A DNA stretch of 64,000 nt from Riemerella columbina DSM 16469 (GTDB taxonomy: Bacteria > Bacteroidota > Bacteroidia > Flavobacteriales > Weeksellaceae): NCBI RefSeq assembly GCF_000374405.1, contig NZ_KB894217.1, positions 24,619-88,618 of the forward strand, read 5' to 3'. Position 1 is the first letter of the stretch, and every line of letters starts with the position of its first letter. Shown piece by piece: positions 47,741 through 56,887 of this stretch. The notes under the pieces are model-generated. The model did not search any database. It was not told where the DNA came from and was given only the letters and a program-made list of their open reading frames with translations. The position numbers were made by a program, and so were the translations under genes.

Positions 47741-48325
47741 ATGAAAATCTATACTAAAATAGGCGACAAAGGGGAAACCGCACTCTACGGTGGGACTAGA
47801 GTATCCAAAGCCTCGTCTAGAGTAGAGGCATATGGGGCTATTGATGAGCTCAATGCGTTTGTAGGTATTGCTAAATCCTATATTAATGATGAAGCACTTA
47901 TCCGTCAACTAAAAACCATTCAGTTTGATTTATTTACCGTAGGCTCTGAGGCAGCAACCCCCACCGATAAGTTGATGTTAGCAAACGGCAAATCTAGATT
48001 GTCATTAATAATAGAAGAAAAAGATATAGAGCAATTGGAGCAATGGATGGATGCCTTGGACGAAAGTTTAGAACCGCTTCAGTTTTTTATTTTACCTGGT
48101 GGAGGGAAAGCGGCTACCCACCTTCATGCTGCTAGGACGATATGCCGTAGAGCAGAGCGTGGACTTGTATTGTTAAATGAAACCGAACCCGTGCGACCTA
48201 CCTTAATTAAATATCTCAATCGGCTATCTGATTATTTTTTTGTTTTAGCGCGCTATGTTTCTAAAACACATAATGAACCAGAGGAGTATTGGAATCCTAA
48301 TGATAGACCTTCTAAGGCTAAATAA
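47741..48325 (+). CDS. cob(I)alamin adenosyltransferase (PduO type)
   Basis: Converts cob(I)alamin and ATP to adenosylcobalamin. The 194-aa helical protein has the PduO signature KIGDKGETALYGGTRVSK, YGAIDELNAFVGIAKSY, FILPGGGKAATHLHAARTIC, RRAERGLVLL, and KYLNRLSDYFFVLARYV. It is probably co-transcribed with lptB and thiamine pyrophosphokinase (2-base gap), although their functions are unrelated. Confidence 0.94.
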   Translation: MKIYTKIGDKGETALYGGTRVSKASSRVEAYGAIDELNAFVGIAKSYINDEALIRQLKTIQFDLFTVGSEAATPTDKLMLANGKSRLSLIIEEKDIEQLEQWMDALDESLEPLQFFILPGGGKAATHLHAARTICRRAERGLVLLNETEPVRPTLIKYLNRLSDYFFVLARYVSKTHNEPEEYWNPNDRPSKAK

Positions 48326-48327
48326 TC

Positions 48328-48942
48328 ATGGAAAAAGCCATCTTATTTCTAAATGGAACGCCACCAAAGACTTTTGATGATAAGCTAGAAAAGGATGCTA
48401 TAATTGCGTGTACAGACGGCGCATTTGAATATCTAAAAGATACCATAGGCATCCAGAAAATTCATTTTATTTCTGGGGATTTTGATTCTTATGAATTAGC
48501 ACCACAGCATCAAGGGTTAGAGGTAATTCATACGCCTGACCAAGATTATACCGATTTTCATAAAGCCTTAAATATCCTTAAATCTAGAGGGGTAAAAGAA
48601 ATAAAAGTATATGGCGCCAGCGGCGATGAACAAGACCATTTTTTAGGGAATTTGACTGTTGCCTATCATTTTAAAGATACTTTAGATATTATTTTTGAAG
48701 ATGAATATGCGCGTTATTTTTTTATCCCCAATACCTTTAAGCTGCAAGGGGTACAAAACAAAATGATTTCGCTATATCCATTTCCCTATGCCAAAGAAGT
48801 GACGACTAAAGGACTTAAATGGCTGCTTAATGGCGAAGATTTAGAAATTACCCATCGTATCGGGACACGAAATATCGCCATAGAAGATACCGTGACTATT
48901 GAATATAATAGTGGAGGTTTATTAGTTTTTGTAGGGCATTAA
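48328..48942 (+). CDS. thiamine pyrophosphokinase
   Basis: Converts thiamine and ATP to thiamine diphosphate, the cofactor of the E1 dehydrogenase encoded at 22260. The 204-aa protein has the family motifs AIIACTDGAFEYL, ISGDFDSYEL, TPDQDYTDFHKALNIL (Asp cluster for Mg-ATP), VYGASGDEQDHFLGNLTV, and SLYPFPYAKEVTTKGLKWLL in the C-terminal beta-sandwich. The gene converges on the XRE regulator gene with a 3-base gap. Confidence 0.9.
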   Translation: MEKAILFLNGTPPKTFDDKLEKDAIIACTDGAFEYLKDTIGIQKIHFISGDFDSYELAPQHQGLEVIHTPDQDYTDFHKALNILKSRGVKEIKVYGASGDEQDHFLGNLTVAYHFKDTLDIIFEDEYARYFFIPNTFKLQGVQNKMISLYPFPYAKEVTTKGLKWLLNGEDLEITHRIGTRNIAIEDTVTIEYNSGGLLVFVGH

Positions 48943-48945
48943 TCA

Positions 48946-49464
48946 TTAATGTTCGTAACTTTCAAAAGTGCCATCTTCAAAAAATAGAACAACCCGCTTG
49001 ATTCCAGATTTTGTTTTATGCTGTACTGCTTGTAAACTCTGATTTTTTTCTTCGATTTCCACCATTTTTTCTAATCGCTGAGAATCGTCTATATGATTTT
49101 CATTGTGTTCTTGGTTATCATTTTTAATTTCTGGGGCTTTTTCAGAAAATTCTGAAGTGGTTGGTAAATTGAACAAGTCGGGTAGAGGGGTGGGAGAAGT
49201 ATCTTCCACTTCGTTGGTTGGGGGATTGATTTTTTCGTTAGATTGTGGAGGGGTAATCATTTCCCCTTTACCATTAATTAGCCAGTCCCATTCAATCTCT
49301 GGAAAGCGGTCTTTGATTTTAGTTATGAAGTCGAGTGAGGGTTTATTTCTTCCCGAAGTGATGTGTGAGATACTAGAACGCTGAACATCTATTTCGTCCG
49401 CAAAGTCCGATGCCGTTAATTGAGAATACTCAATAATTTTTGAAATGCGTTGATTGAGCCCCAT
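48946..49464 (-). CDS. XRE family transcriptional regulator
   Basis: 172 aa. The N-terminal helix-turn-helix (residues about 5-60) contains LTASDFADEIDVQRSSISHITSGRNKPSLDFI, then IEWDWLINGKGEM, typical of Bacteroidota XRE regulators. A Pro/Glu-rich linker (65-120) and a short coiled coil (RLEKMVEIEEKNQSLQAV) lead to the C-terminal segment KRVVLFFEDGTFESYEH. No peptidase domain is present. Repeated TTACA/TGTAA motifs upstream are its likely operator. The target genes are unknown; terC is the next gene. Confidence 0.88.
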   Translation of the reverse strand: MGLNQRISKIIEYSQLTASDFADEIDVQRSSISHITSGRNKPSLDFITKIKDRFPEIEWDWLINGKGEMITPPQSNEKINPPTNEVEDTSPTPLPDLFNLPTTSEFSEKAPEIKNDNQEHNENHIDDSQRLEKMVEIEEKNQSLQAVQHKTKSGIKRVVLFFEDGTFESYEH

Positions 49465-49473
49465 ACCTTAGGT

Positions 49474-49628
49474 TTTACAATTGTTACAATTAGATATTAC
49501 AAAAGTAAAACAAAGAAATGGAACAATAAAATACAAATGTAAAATATGCGCGTTAACAAATGTAAATATTAATATGAATCACTTGTAAATCAATAGTTTT
49601 TGTAAATGTTACAAATTTAAAAACTATT
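49474..49628. promoter_or_regulatory. cluster of TTACA/TGTAA motifs between terC and the XRE gene
   Basis: The gap holds TTACAATTGTTACAA (49475-49489), two copies of ACAAATGTAAA/T, and a perfect palindrome TTTGTAA-ATG-TTACAAA (49599-49615) nested in a wider 10-bp inverted repeat (AATAGTTTTT at 49592-49601 with AAAAACTATT at 49619-49628). A similar TTACAAATGTAA is found at 50727-50738 upstream of terC. Binding by the neighbouring XRE protein is inferred. Confidence 0.45.
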
Positions 49629-49632
49629 AGAA

Positions 49633-50691
49633 TTAGTCAACTTTTACCTTTTTGCTAGTTGTTAATAATGATGCAATAATACTAATGGCAAGGATACTAA
49701 CAATTACAATTAAGGAATGAGTGGTAGTAAATCCTAAGTCATCCAATTGATGATGTAATAACATTTTTACACCAATAAAGGTAAGCAATACGGCTAGACC
49801 TACTTTCAGATACTTGAACTTATCAATCACCCCAGCCAATAAAAAGAACATAGACCTTAGCCCGATGATGGCGAAAATATTAGAGAAAAAGACGATATAA
49901 GGATCTTTGGTAACAGAAAATATCGCTGGAATACTATCCACTGCAAAGATTAAATCGGTAAATTCTATGATGACTAAAACTAGGAATAGTGGCGTCATTT
50001 TCTTTACGCCATTAATCGTTACAAAAAATTTACTCCCTACAAACTGATTATGAACCTTAAAATATTTATTGGCAAACTTAACAACTGGATGATTTTGAGG
50101 ATCTATTTCTTCATCTTGGTCTTTTTGTAGGAACATTTTAATCCCTGTAAATACTAGAAATGCGCCGAAGACATACATAATCCAGTCGAATTTTTCAATC
50201 AATGCTGCTCCAATAAATATAAATGCAAAACGCATGACTAATGCCCCAATGATTCCCCAGAATAAAACTCTATGATAATTCTTTTTTTCTACCCCATAAG
50301 CTGAAAATATTAAAACGATCACAAAAATATTATCCACAGACAGCGCATATTCTACAACATAACCCGTAAGGTATTCTAATCCTAAATTTTGGTTATAGAG
50401 TTGAATACTACTTTCTAAATCGCCAGGTATAATTTTAACAGGGTGATGGTGGCGAGCGATTACTTCTTGTAGCCGCTCCATACTATCAATACCATGTAAA
50501 TACTGCCCAAAAGAAAGGATAAAAAAGTAAAACCCCATCGATAGACATACCACAAGAAAACTCATCAAGGTAGCATGTTTAAGGGAAATGGTATTAGAAT
50601 TTTTATTCTTATTTAATAGTCCTAAATCTAAGGCTAGGATAAAGCCTATGAATAGAACAAAACAGATTAGGAATATAGCTTCATTTGTCAT
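49633..50691 (-). CDS. TerC family integral membrane protein
   Basis: 352 aa with about nine membrane helices. TerC/Alx features are LALDLGLLNK near the start, TGYVVEYALSVDNIFVIVLIFSAYGV (acidic membrane motif), FWGIIGALVMRFAFIFIGAALI, and VIIEFTDLIFAVDSIPAIFSVTKDPYIVFFSNIFAI. The family exports Mn2+ or acts in metal homeostasis and tellurite resistance. The -7 box of its promoter touches the start codon (leaderless candidate), and a TTACA/TGTAA palindrome lies 36 bases upstream. Confidence 0.92.
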   Translation of the reverse strand: MTNEAIFLICFVLFIGFILALDLGLLNKNKNSNTISLKHATLMSFLVVCLSMGFYFFILSFGQYLHGIDSMERLQEVIARHHHPVKIIPGDLESSIQLYNQNLGLEYLTGYVVEYALSVDNIFVIVLIFSAYGVEKKNYHRVLFWGIIGALVMRFAFIFIGAALIEKFDWIMYVFGAFLVFTGIKMFLQKDQDEEIDPQNHPVVKFANKYFKVHNQFVGSKFFVTINGVKKMTPLFLVLVIIEFTDLIFAVDSIPAIFSVTKDPYIVFFSNIFAIIGLRSMFFLLAGVIDKFKYLKVGLAVLLTFIGVKMLLHHQLDDLGFTTTHSLIVIVSILAISIIASLLTTSKKVKVD

Positions 50692-50695
50692 GTGA

Positions 50696-50703
50696 CAAAG
50701 ATA
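50696..50703 (-). promoter_or_regulatory. terC promoter -7 box
   Basis: TATCTTTG on the minus strand, ending four bases before the terC ATG. Confidence 0.5.
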
Positions 50704-50739
50704 ATAAAATTATTTTTCCTGCATTTTACAAATGTAATA

Positions 50740-50935
50740 TTTAAAGTTATTCACAAAAGTAATCCACGAAATCTGTTTAATAAATTTGTATACACTCTCA
50801 TTTTATCAACTATTTTGATACTTAAAGTAATATTAAAGTTTGATTTTATATAAATTATATAATAAACTGATTTGCATATAATTATATTTTTGAAATAAGA
50901 ATAGTTTAATCCACAAAATAATCCACAGACATATT
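50740..50935. other. candidate replication origin (DnaA-box-like pairs in an AT-rich gap)
   Basis: The 338-bp gap 50692-51029 between divergent genes holds four same-strand sites close to the DnaA box TTATnCACA. They are TTATTCACA (50747-50755), TAATCCACG (50760-50768), TAATCCACA (50907-50915) and TAATCCACA (50919-50927). They form two pairs with 13- and 12-bp starts apart, separated by about 140 bp of almost pure A+T. This is the layout of a bacterial oriC, but only the first site is an exact match and dnaA is not in the window. Confidence 0.4.
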
Positions 50936-50997
50936 GTCTTTTTCACTTGTTTAATGATTTTACTAATGTAAATTACCTAAGATATAAAAATTAAGAT

Positions 50998-51005
50998 TAT
51001 CTTTG
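50998..51005 (+). promoter_or_regulatory. promoter -7 box of the M14 peptidase gene
   Basis: TATCTTTG at 50998-51005, 24 bases before the ATG at 51030. Confidence 0.55.
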
Positions 51006-51029
51006 GGGTATAAATTTTAAAAGAAGACT

Positions 51030-52127
51030 ATGGAATTTCAGTATGTTAGAAATGTAAACTTTAATCATCGTTATATTTCGCCACAGCAACTTCACCATTA
51101 TTTAGAATCTCATTATGCACAGCAAATAAAATTACTGGGAACTTCAACTTTAGGTTTGCCTATTTATAGTTTGAGAATTGGTACGGGGAAAACTAAAGTG
51201 GCAGCATGGAGCCAAATGCATGGAAACGAATCCACTGCTACATTGGCTTTATTGGATTTATTATATTCATGGAACTCTAACCAAGTAATTATGGATGCAT
51301 TATTTTCGGAAATTCAATTGGATTTTATTGTGATGCTCAACCCCGATGGTTCTAAAGTTTGGACGCGTAGAAATAGCCTCGATATAGATATTAACCGAGA
51401 TTTTATAAAAGAGTCTTCTAAAGAAATTAAAATTTTAAAGCAGTTTGTTGCTAGTAATCACTATGATTATGCTCTGAATTTGCATGATCAACGCACGATT
51501 TTTACTACCGACGGCGAGCATCCTGCGACGCTATCTTTTCTTTCTCCGTCTGAAAATGTTGCCCGTAGCCTTACAGAGCATAGAAAGCAAAGTATGGCAG
51601 TTATTGCCTCAATTTACAAGGCATTAAAATCAAAATTACCTCATAGAATAGGGCGCTATTCTGATGAGTTCTATCCGCTTTCGGTAGGGGATAATTTTAT
51701 GAAAATGGGACTTCCAACCGTTCTATTTGAAGGCGGACATTATGAGAATGATTACTACCGAAACCATACCCGACAATATTATACGGAAGCGCTTTATATT
51801 GCATTAAAGGCAATGGCAGATTTAAAAGGCGATACCACAAACTTTGAGATGTATTCTGAAATTCCAGAAAATAAAGACACCCATTGCGATATAATCTATA
51901 ACAATCTTAATATCAATACAGGAGAGGAGCCTTATCTAGTAGATGTCGCGGTACAATATCGTGAGGAATTTACTGAAGGCCATGAGGAATTGACTTTTCA
52001 GCCTTATATCCTAGATATAGGGGATGCCCGACGAAAAAAAGCATGGAAAACCATAGACTGCGAAGGAAAATTGTTCCAAGACAAGCGTCCACAACTCGAC
52101 CAAAAAGCGCAATTTACAATAGGTTAA
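51030..52127 (+). CDS. M14 family zinc carboxypeptidase-like protein
   Basis: 365 aa, no signal peptide, so probably cytosolic. The zinc ligands H64 and E67 are in SQMHGNESTATLAL, the third His in LNLHDQRTIF, Asn-Arg in DIDINRDFIK, and the catalytic Glu in VLFEGGHYENDYY. The pattern places it in the M14 superfamily (carboxypeptidase or amidase of cell-wall or modified peptides). The C-terminal 100 residues form a beta domain (VDVAVQYREEFTEGHEELTF). Substrate unknown. It converges with DUF1015. Confidence 0.85.
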   Translation: MEFQYVRNVNFNHRYISPQQLHHYLESHYAQQIKLLGTSTLGLPIYSLRIGTGKTKVAAWSQMHGNESTATLALLDLLYSWNSNQVIMDALFSEIQLDFIVMLNPDGSKVWTRRNSLDIDINRDFIKESSKEIKILKQFVASNHYDYALNLHDQRTIFTTDGEHPATLSFLSPSENVARSLTEHRKQSMAVIASIYKALKSKLPHRIGRYSDEFYPLSVGDNFMKMGLPTVLFEGGHYENDYYRNHTRQYYTEALYIALKAMADLKGDTTNFEMYSEIPENKDTHCDIIYNNLNINTGEEPYLVDVAVQYREEFTEGHEELTFQPYILDIGDARRKKAWKTIDCEGKLFQDKRPQLDQKAQFTIG

Positions 52128-52135
52128 AACTAAGT

Positions 52136-53377
52136 CTAACTCATATCATACATCACCATAGCGGTTATTAATTTAGGCGAAATTAAGGTTGATTTCGGTG
52201 GCATTTTTTGGTTTAGATCAGAAACTTTTATCAAGTCATTAAAACTAACAGGATATACTCCAAAGGCTACTTTATAATCCCCAGAGTCTACTTTATCCTT
52301 AAGTTTTAAAATACCTTCCATATTAGAAGTGCCTTTAACGAACTTAATTCTATCCGAAGTTTTTGTATTTTCTATATCTAAAATTGGTTTATAAACATAC
52401 TTTTCCAAAAGGTAGTGGTCCATACTGGCTAAACCATCCTCGGTTGGTCTAAGGTGATGTTTGATGTGCAAACTATAAAATTTACCCCCTAGATACATAG
52501 AAATATGGAACTTCTGAGATGGGTAATAAGGGGTTTCTCCCTTTTCGTAAATCAAGAAATTTTCGTCTAATGCACTTAAAAATTTCTCCTCTGAAAGTCC
52601 ATTCAAATCTTTGATTAAACGGTTGTAATCATGGATTTTAATAGATTGGTTGGAAACAATATAACTGAACACAAAATTATAAGGTTCTGCTCCCGTGTGT
52701 TTTTTATATTTTTCTTTGTGATTTCTAGCATTAAGTGCCGCAGACCCTATTCTATGGTGACCATCGGCAATATAAAATGCTTCTATTTGGTCTATCACTT
52801 CTTTAAACTGCTGAAGTTTTAGTCGGTTGTCAATTTTCCAAACTTTATGACGGATTTGATCGTCGTCTGTAAAATTAATAATTGGAATATTTTTTTCCTC
52901 TAAATTCATCAGCATTTCAACTTTGGAATTGGCAGGGTAGGTCAGCAATACTGGCTCTGATTGTAATTCTACCTTATCCAAATATTTAGCGAGTTTTTCC
53001 TTTCTCTTAGTGATGGTACCTTCGTGTTTTTTAATCTTACCATTCCAGAAATCTTCTACCGAAACCAGCCCCATTAAACCTCTAAATACAGTTTTATCTG
53101 GCATAATCTGCTCATAGAGATAGTACGATGCTGTATCTTCTTGCATCAGATGCTGTTGTAGGCTATTTTCATAATTGACCTTTACTTTTCTTAGGTTTCT
53201 AGATACATCTTTAGATTTACTGCATACATAAGGTTTTACCATATGGATATAGGAACCTTCGTCTTTAGATTTTGCTAGCAATTCCTCATCCGTGTAATTA
53301 TCCAAAGATCTAGTTGGAAAATGTTCTAGAAATTCTGCTTTAGGTCGTATTCCTTTAAATGGCTTAAATATCGGCAT
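52136..53377 (-). CDS. DUF1015 family protein
   Basis: 413 aa, cytosolic. Features are MPIFKPFKGIRPKAEF, DEGSYIHMVKPYV, YYLYEQIMPDKTVFRGLMGLVSVEDFWNGKIKKHEGT, FYIADGHHRIGSAALNAR, and GVYPVSFNDLIKVSDLNQKMPPKST at the end. The ADGHHR motif is the family hallmark and looks like a nucleotide- or metal-binding site. The enzyme reaction is not established. The gene is always near serA/serC in Bacteroidota, suggesting a role linked to serine metabolism (inference). It follows serA by two bases. Confidence 0.88.
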   Translation of the reverse strand: MPIFKPFKGIRPKAEFLEHFPTRSLDNYTDEELLAKSKDEGSYIHMVKPYVCSKSKDVSRNLRKVKVNYENSLQQHLMQEDTASYYLYEQIMPDKTVFRGLMGLVSVEDFWNGKIKKHEGTITKRKEKLAKYLDKVELQSEPVLLTYPANSKVEMLMNLEEKNIPIINFTDDDQIRHKVWKIDNRLKLQQFKEVIDQIEAFYIADGHHRIGSAALNARNHKEKYKKHTGAEPYNFVFSYIVSNQSIKIHDYNRLIKDLNGLSEEKFLSALDENFLIYEKGETPYYPSQKFHISMYLGGKFYSLHIKHHLRPTEDGLASMDHYLLEKYVYKPILDIENTKTSDRIKFVKGTSNMEGILKLKDKVDSGDYKVAFGVYPVSFNDLIKVSDLNQKMPPKSTLISPKLITAMVMYDMS

Positions 53378-53379
53378 CG

Positions 53380-54333
53380 CTAAGATTTTAGGTTAATAAT
53401 TTGCTCTGCTAACTCTGTACCAATTCTATCTTGTGCTTCCTTGGTGCTGCCTGCAATATGTGGTGAAAGCGACAATGCAGGATTCATCAATAGCGATAAA
53501 GCGGGCTGTGGTTCAGCTTCAAATACATCTAAAGCTGCACCTCTTACAATACCTTTCTCTACAAACTCTAGGAGTGCCTGCTCGTTGATTACGCCACCTC
53601 TTGCTGTATTCACAATCATCACGCCTGGTTTCATTGCTTCAAACTCTGGAGTATCAATAATGTAACCATTAGTTTTTGGCGTATTAAGGCTAATGAAATC
53701 GGCATCTTTTAGCACTTTTTGAATTTGGTCTGTGGTTTCAATACTAAATTCTAGCGTTTGACCGTCAAAAAATTTTAATGATACAGTTTCAGTTTTGGGT
53801 TTGGTGGTTACGGCAGTAATCTTCATTCCTAATGCAATACCAATTTTTGCCACCTCTTTACCAATACTTCCAAATCCAATAATAGCTAAAGTTTTGCCTG
53901 CCAATTCCGTAGCATCAGCATAAGATTTTTTAAGAGCTTTAAACTGAGTGTCACCTTCTAGAGGCATCATACGATTAGATTCATGAAGGAATCTGGCTAA
54001 TGAAAATAAATGAGCAAATACGAGCTCTGCAACCGATTTTGAAGAGGCTAATGGCGTATTAATCACCTGAAGCCCTTTAGACTTGGCGTAGTCTACATCA
54101 ATATTATCTAATCCTACACCGCCTCGTCCAATAATTTTTAGACTAGGACAAGCGTCTATAAGGTCTTGTCTTACTTTGGTTGCACTTCTTACTAAAAGTA
54201 CTTCAATATGGTTTTCATTGATGAAATTCGCAAGTTGTTCCTGAGCCACACGATGCTCTAAAACTTCAAATCCTGCGTTTTTTAGTCGTTCGACACCACT
54301 ATTTGAGAGTCCGTCGTTTGCTAATATTTTCAT
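53380..54333 (-). CDS. serA: D-3-phosphoglycerate dehydrogenase (2-hydroxyacid dehydrogenase family)
   Basis: First step of serine synthesis. The 317-aa protein has the NAD motif [19 protein letters not shown], the catalytic Arg in [13 protein letters not shown], the Glu in [13 protein letters not shown], and the His in [17 protein letters not shown]. No ACT domain follows, so feedback by serine of the E. coli type is absent. It sits between serC and DUF1015 (11- and 2-base gaps), which supports the serine pathway assignment over other 2-hydroxyacids. Confidence 0.93.
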   Translation of the reverse strand: MKILANDGLSNSGVERLKNAGFEVLEHRVAQEQLANFINENHIEVLLVRSATKVRQDLIDACPSLKIIGRGGVGLDNIDVDYAKSKGLQVINTPLASSKSVAELVFAHLFSLARFLHESNRMMPLEGDTQFKALKKSYADATELAGKTLAIIGFGSIGKEVAKIGIALGMKITAVTTKPKTETVSLKFFDGQTLEFSIETTDQIQKVLKDADFISLNTPKTNGYIIDTPEFEAMKPGVMIVNTARGGVINEQALLEFVEKGIVRGAALDVFEAEPQPALSLLMNPALSLSPHIAGSTKEAQDRIGTELAEQIINLKS

Positions 54334-54344
54334 TTTAATTAGAT

Positions 54345-55406
54345 TTATTTTAGTTGTTGCATTACCTCTACAAGGACTTGTACGCTTTCTATAGGTAGGG
54401 CATTATAAAGACTAGCACGGTAGCCTCCTACGCTACGGTGTCCATTAATCCCATTGATGTTTGCTGCTTTCCAAAGTCGGTCAAATTCTTCTTTCTTAGA
54501 CTCATCGGTTAGTCGGAAACAAACATTCATATTTGAACGGTCTTCTGTATGGGCAGTCCCTTCAAATAATGGATTGCGGTCAATCTCGCCATAGAGTAGT
54601 GCAGCTTTAGCCTTGTTTTTCTCTTCTGCGGCGGCGATACCCCCATGCTTTTCTAAATGCTGAAGGGTTAATAATGAAGTATATACCGCAAATACAGGCG
54701 GGGTATTAAACATGGATTCCTTATCAATATGAAGTTGATAATTCAAATAAGATGGAATGTTGCGTTTGGTTTTTCCTAAAATATCCTTTTTTACAACCAC
54801 CAATACCGTACCTGCAGGTCCCATATTTTTCTGAGCACCAGCGTAGATTAAATCAAATTGAGAAAAATCTACCACTCTAGAAAAAATATCCGAACTCATA
54901 TCACAAACTAGAGGTACTTCTGTTTTTGGAAATTCTTTCATTTGGGTCCCATAAATCGTATTGTTGGAAGTACAATGGAAGTAATCGTAATTGCTTTTTA
55001 TGGTATAATCTTTAGGAATATAAGTATAATTTGATGCTTTAGACGATGCCAACACATCTACATTTCCAAGTAATTTGGCTTCTTTAATGGCGTTAGATGC
55101 CCATTTCCCCGTATCGGTATAGGCAGCGGTACCCTCGGTAGAGAGCAAATTAAACGGCACCATTAGGAATTGTAAACTAGCACCTCCTTGTAAGAACAGG
55201 ACTTCGTAATCGTCATTAAGATGCATCAATCGTTTTACGATAGCACGCGCCTCGTCCATTACCGCCACAAAATCTTTTGAACGGTGGGAAATTTCTAATA
55301 AAGACAACCCCGATTGATTAAAATCTATAATGGCTTCTGAGGACTGTTGGAATACTTCATTGGGAAGTATACATGGTCCAGCACTGAAATTATGTTTCTT
55401 ACTCAT
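54345..55406 (-). CDS. serC: phosphoserine aminotransferase
   Basis: Second step of serine synthesis and a step of PLP synthesis. The 353-aa protein has HNFSAGPCILPNEV at the start, LLEISHRSKDF, LFLQGGASLQF, TDTGKWASNAI and the PLP lysine K193 in YAGAQKNMGPAGT, ending with GHRSVGGYRASLYNALP. Its gene order ferredoxin-serC-serA-DUF1015 is conserved in flavobacteria. Confidence 0.96.
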   Translation of the reverse strand: MSKKHNFSAGPCILPNEVFQQSSEAIIDFNQSGLSLLEISHRSKDFVAVMDEARAIVKRLMHLNDDYEVLFLQGGASLQFLMVPFNLLSTEGTAAYTDTGKWASNAIKEAKLLGNVDVLASSKASNYTYIPKDYTIKSNYDYFHCTSNNTIYGTQMKEFPKTEVPLVCDMSSDIFSRVVDFSQFDLIYAGAQKNMGPAGTVLVVVKKDILGKTKRNIPSYLNYQLHIDKESMFNTPPVFAVYTSLLTLQHLEKHGGIAAAEEKNKAKAALLYGEIDRNPLFEGTAHTEDRSNMNVCFRLTDESKKEEFDRLWKAANINGINGHRSVGGYRASLYNALPIESVQVLVEVMQQLK

Positions 55407-55435
55407 AGTATTTTGATAAATAAGATGTAACGATA

Positions 55436-55786
55436 TTATTCCCCGTGTAGAAAAACTTTTTTAGATAGCAGTTGCTCTTCGGTTTCTTCGTGGTTTTCAT
55501 CGGGTACGCAACAATCCACTGGGCAAACTGCCGCACATTGAGGTTCCTCATGGAAGCCCATACATTCGGTGCATTTATCAGTTACGATGAAATAGACATC
55601 ATCACTTACAGGTTCTTGAGGGGCGTCCGCATCTAAGGTAACGCCAGATGGCATGGTGACCATCCCTTTCAATTCGGTTCCATCAGACGCACGCCAATCT
55701 ACTGCTCCTTCATATATTGCATTATTCGGGCATTCGGGTTCGCATGCGCCACAATTAATACATTCGTCTGTTATTATGATAGCCAT
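55436..55786 (-). CDS. 4Fe-4S dicluster ferredoxin
   Basis: 116 aa. Cluster ligands are C9, C12, C15 and C19 in ECINCGACEPECP and a second set in CTECMGFHEEPQCAAVCP, with an insertion of about 40 residues between the two motifs, as in the YfhL-like/Alvin ferredoxins. The acidic C-terminus is typical. It is an electron carrier of unknown partner. It is the first gene of the serC-serA-DUF1015 run and is divergent from the acyl-CoA reductase gene. Confidence 0.92.
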   Translation of the reverse strand: MAIIITDECINCGACEPECPNNAIYEGAVDWRASDGTELKGMVTMPSGVTLDADAPQEPVSDDVYFIVTDKCTECMGFHEEPQCAAVCPVDCCVPDENHEETEEQLLSKKVFLHGE

Positions 55787-55801
55787 TGCTAATTAAATTT
55801 T

Positions 55802-55809
55802 TAAATTTG
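55802..55809 (+). promoter_or_regulatory. promoter -7 box of the acyl-CoA reductase gene
   Basis: TAAATTTG at 55802-55809, 25 bases before the ATG at 55835. Confidence 0.5.
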
Positions 55810-55834
55810 CACAAAGTTATTACATTTATATTAT

Positions 55835-56875
55835 ATGACAATGATAAACACGACTAAAATTTCAAGTCTAGCCAAAGTTGGTGAGTTCATAAAACATTAT
55901 CTTGATACGGATGTTTCTCAATATACCCCCGAACAAGAAGAATTCAGTAACCTCTTGCGTCGTAGTGAGATAGAAAATCCATGGTTTACCCAAGAGAACC
56001 TAAAATTTGCACTCCAACAATGGGCGACACTTTTAAATGAACACCACCTCAAAACTTGGCAGTCTAAATATCAACACTCCAACGCTACTAAAAAGGTGGG
56101 GCTTATTTTAGCAGGAAATATTCCATTGGTAGGTTTTCATGATGTGATTTGTGTGTTGCTAAGTGGGCATATTCCGTATATTAAACAGTCGTCTAAAGAT
56201 ACATTAATTTTACCTTTTCTATTAAACCTTTGGAATCGTTATTCCGAAGGTAATTTAAAATATCATATAGTAGAAAAACTAGAGCACTACGATGCTATTA
56301 TCGCGACAGGAAGTAATAATACGGCGAGATATTTAGAGTATTATTTTAAATCGGTGCCACATATCATCCGAAAAAATAGAACTTCTGTGGCGGTTTTAAG
56401 CGGTGAAGAATCAGATGTACAACTTAAAAAATTGGGTGAAGATATATTCCGATATTTCGGTTTAGGGTGTAGAAATGTGAGTAAAATTTATTTACCAAAA
56501 GATTTTGAATTAGATAGAATTTTTGAAAACTTTGAAAGCTATAAAGACATCATTAACCACCATAAGTACGCTAATAATTACGATTATAACCGAGCGGTAT
56601 ATTTACTCAATCAAGAAGTGTTTTGGGATAATAATTTTGTGATGCTTAAAGAGGACGATGCTTTATTTACACCATTATCAGTCGTGAATTTTAGTCGATA
56701 TGATTCTATTGATGAAGTCAAAAATGCGCTAGATGAAAAAGCAGATGATATCCAATGTATTGTAGCGGATTCTCAATTAGGATTAGAAAGTTTAGATTTT
56801 GGACAAGCCCAAACACCAGATTTAGAAACTTATGCGGATAATGTAGATACAATGGCGTTTTTGTGTTCGCTATAA
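55835..56875 (+). CDS. acyl-CoA reductase, LuxC-like
   Basis: 346 aa. The family is the aldehyde-dehydrogenase-like LuxC group that reduces acyl-CoA or acyl-protein to aldehyde. Visible features are ILAGNIPLVGFHDVICVLLSG, IIATGSNNTARYLEYYFK, RKNRTSVAVLSG and the catalytic Cys C212 in FRYFGLGCRNVSKIYLP. The gene commonly stands opposite the ferredoxin-serC block in Bacteroidota. The physiological substrate is unknown. Confidence 0.88.
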   Translation: MTMINTTKISSLAKVGEFIKHYLDTDVSQYTPEQEEFSNLLRRSEIENPWFTQENLKFALQQWATLLNEHHLKTWQSKYQHSNATKKVGLILAGNIPLVGFHDVICVLLSGHIPYIKQSSKDTLILPFLLNLWNRYSEGNLKYHIVEKLEHYDAIIATGSNNTARYLEYYFKSVPHIIRKNRTSVAVLSGEESDVQLKKLGEDIFRYFGLGCRNVSKIYLPKDFELDRIFENFESYKDIINHHKYANNYDYNRAVYLLNQEVFWDNNFVMLKEDDALFTPLSVVNFSRYDSIDEVKNALDEKADDIQCIVADSQLGLESLDFGQAQTPDLETYADNVDTMAFLCSL

Positions 56876-56887
56876 AAACTTAAAACG

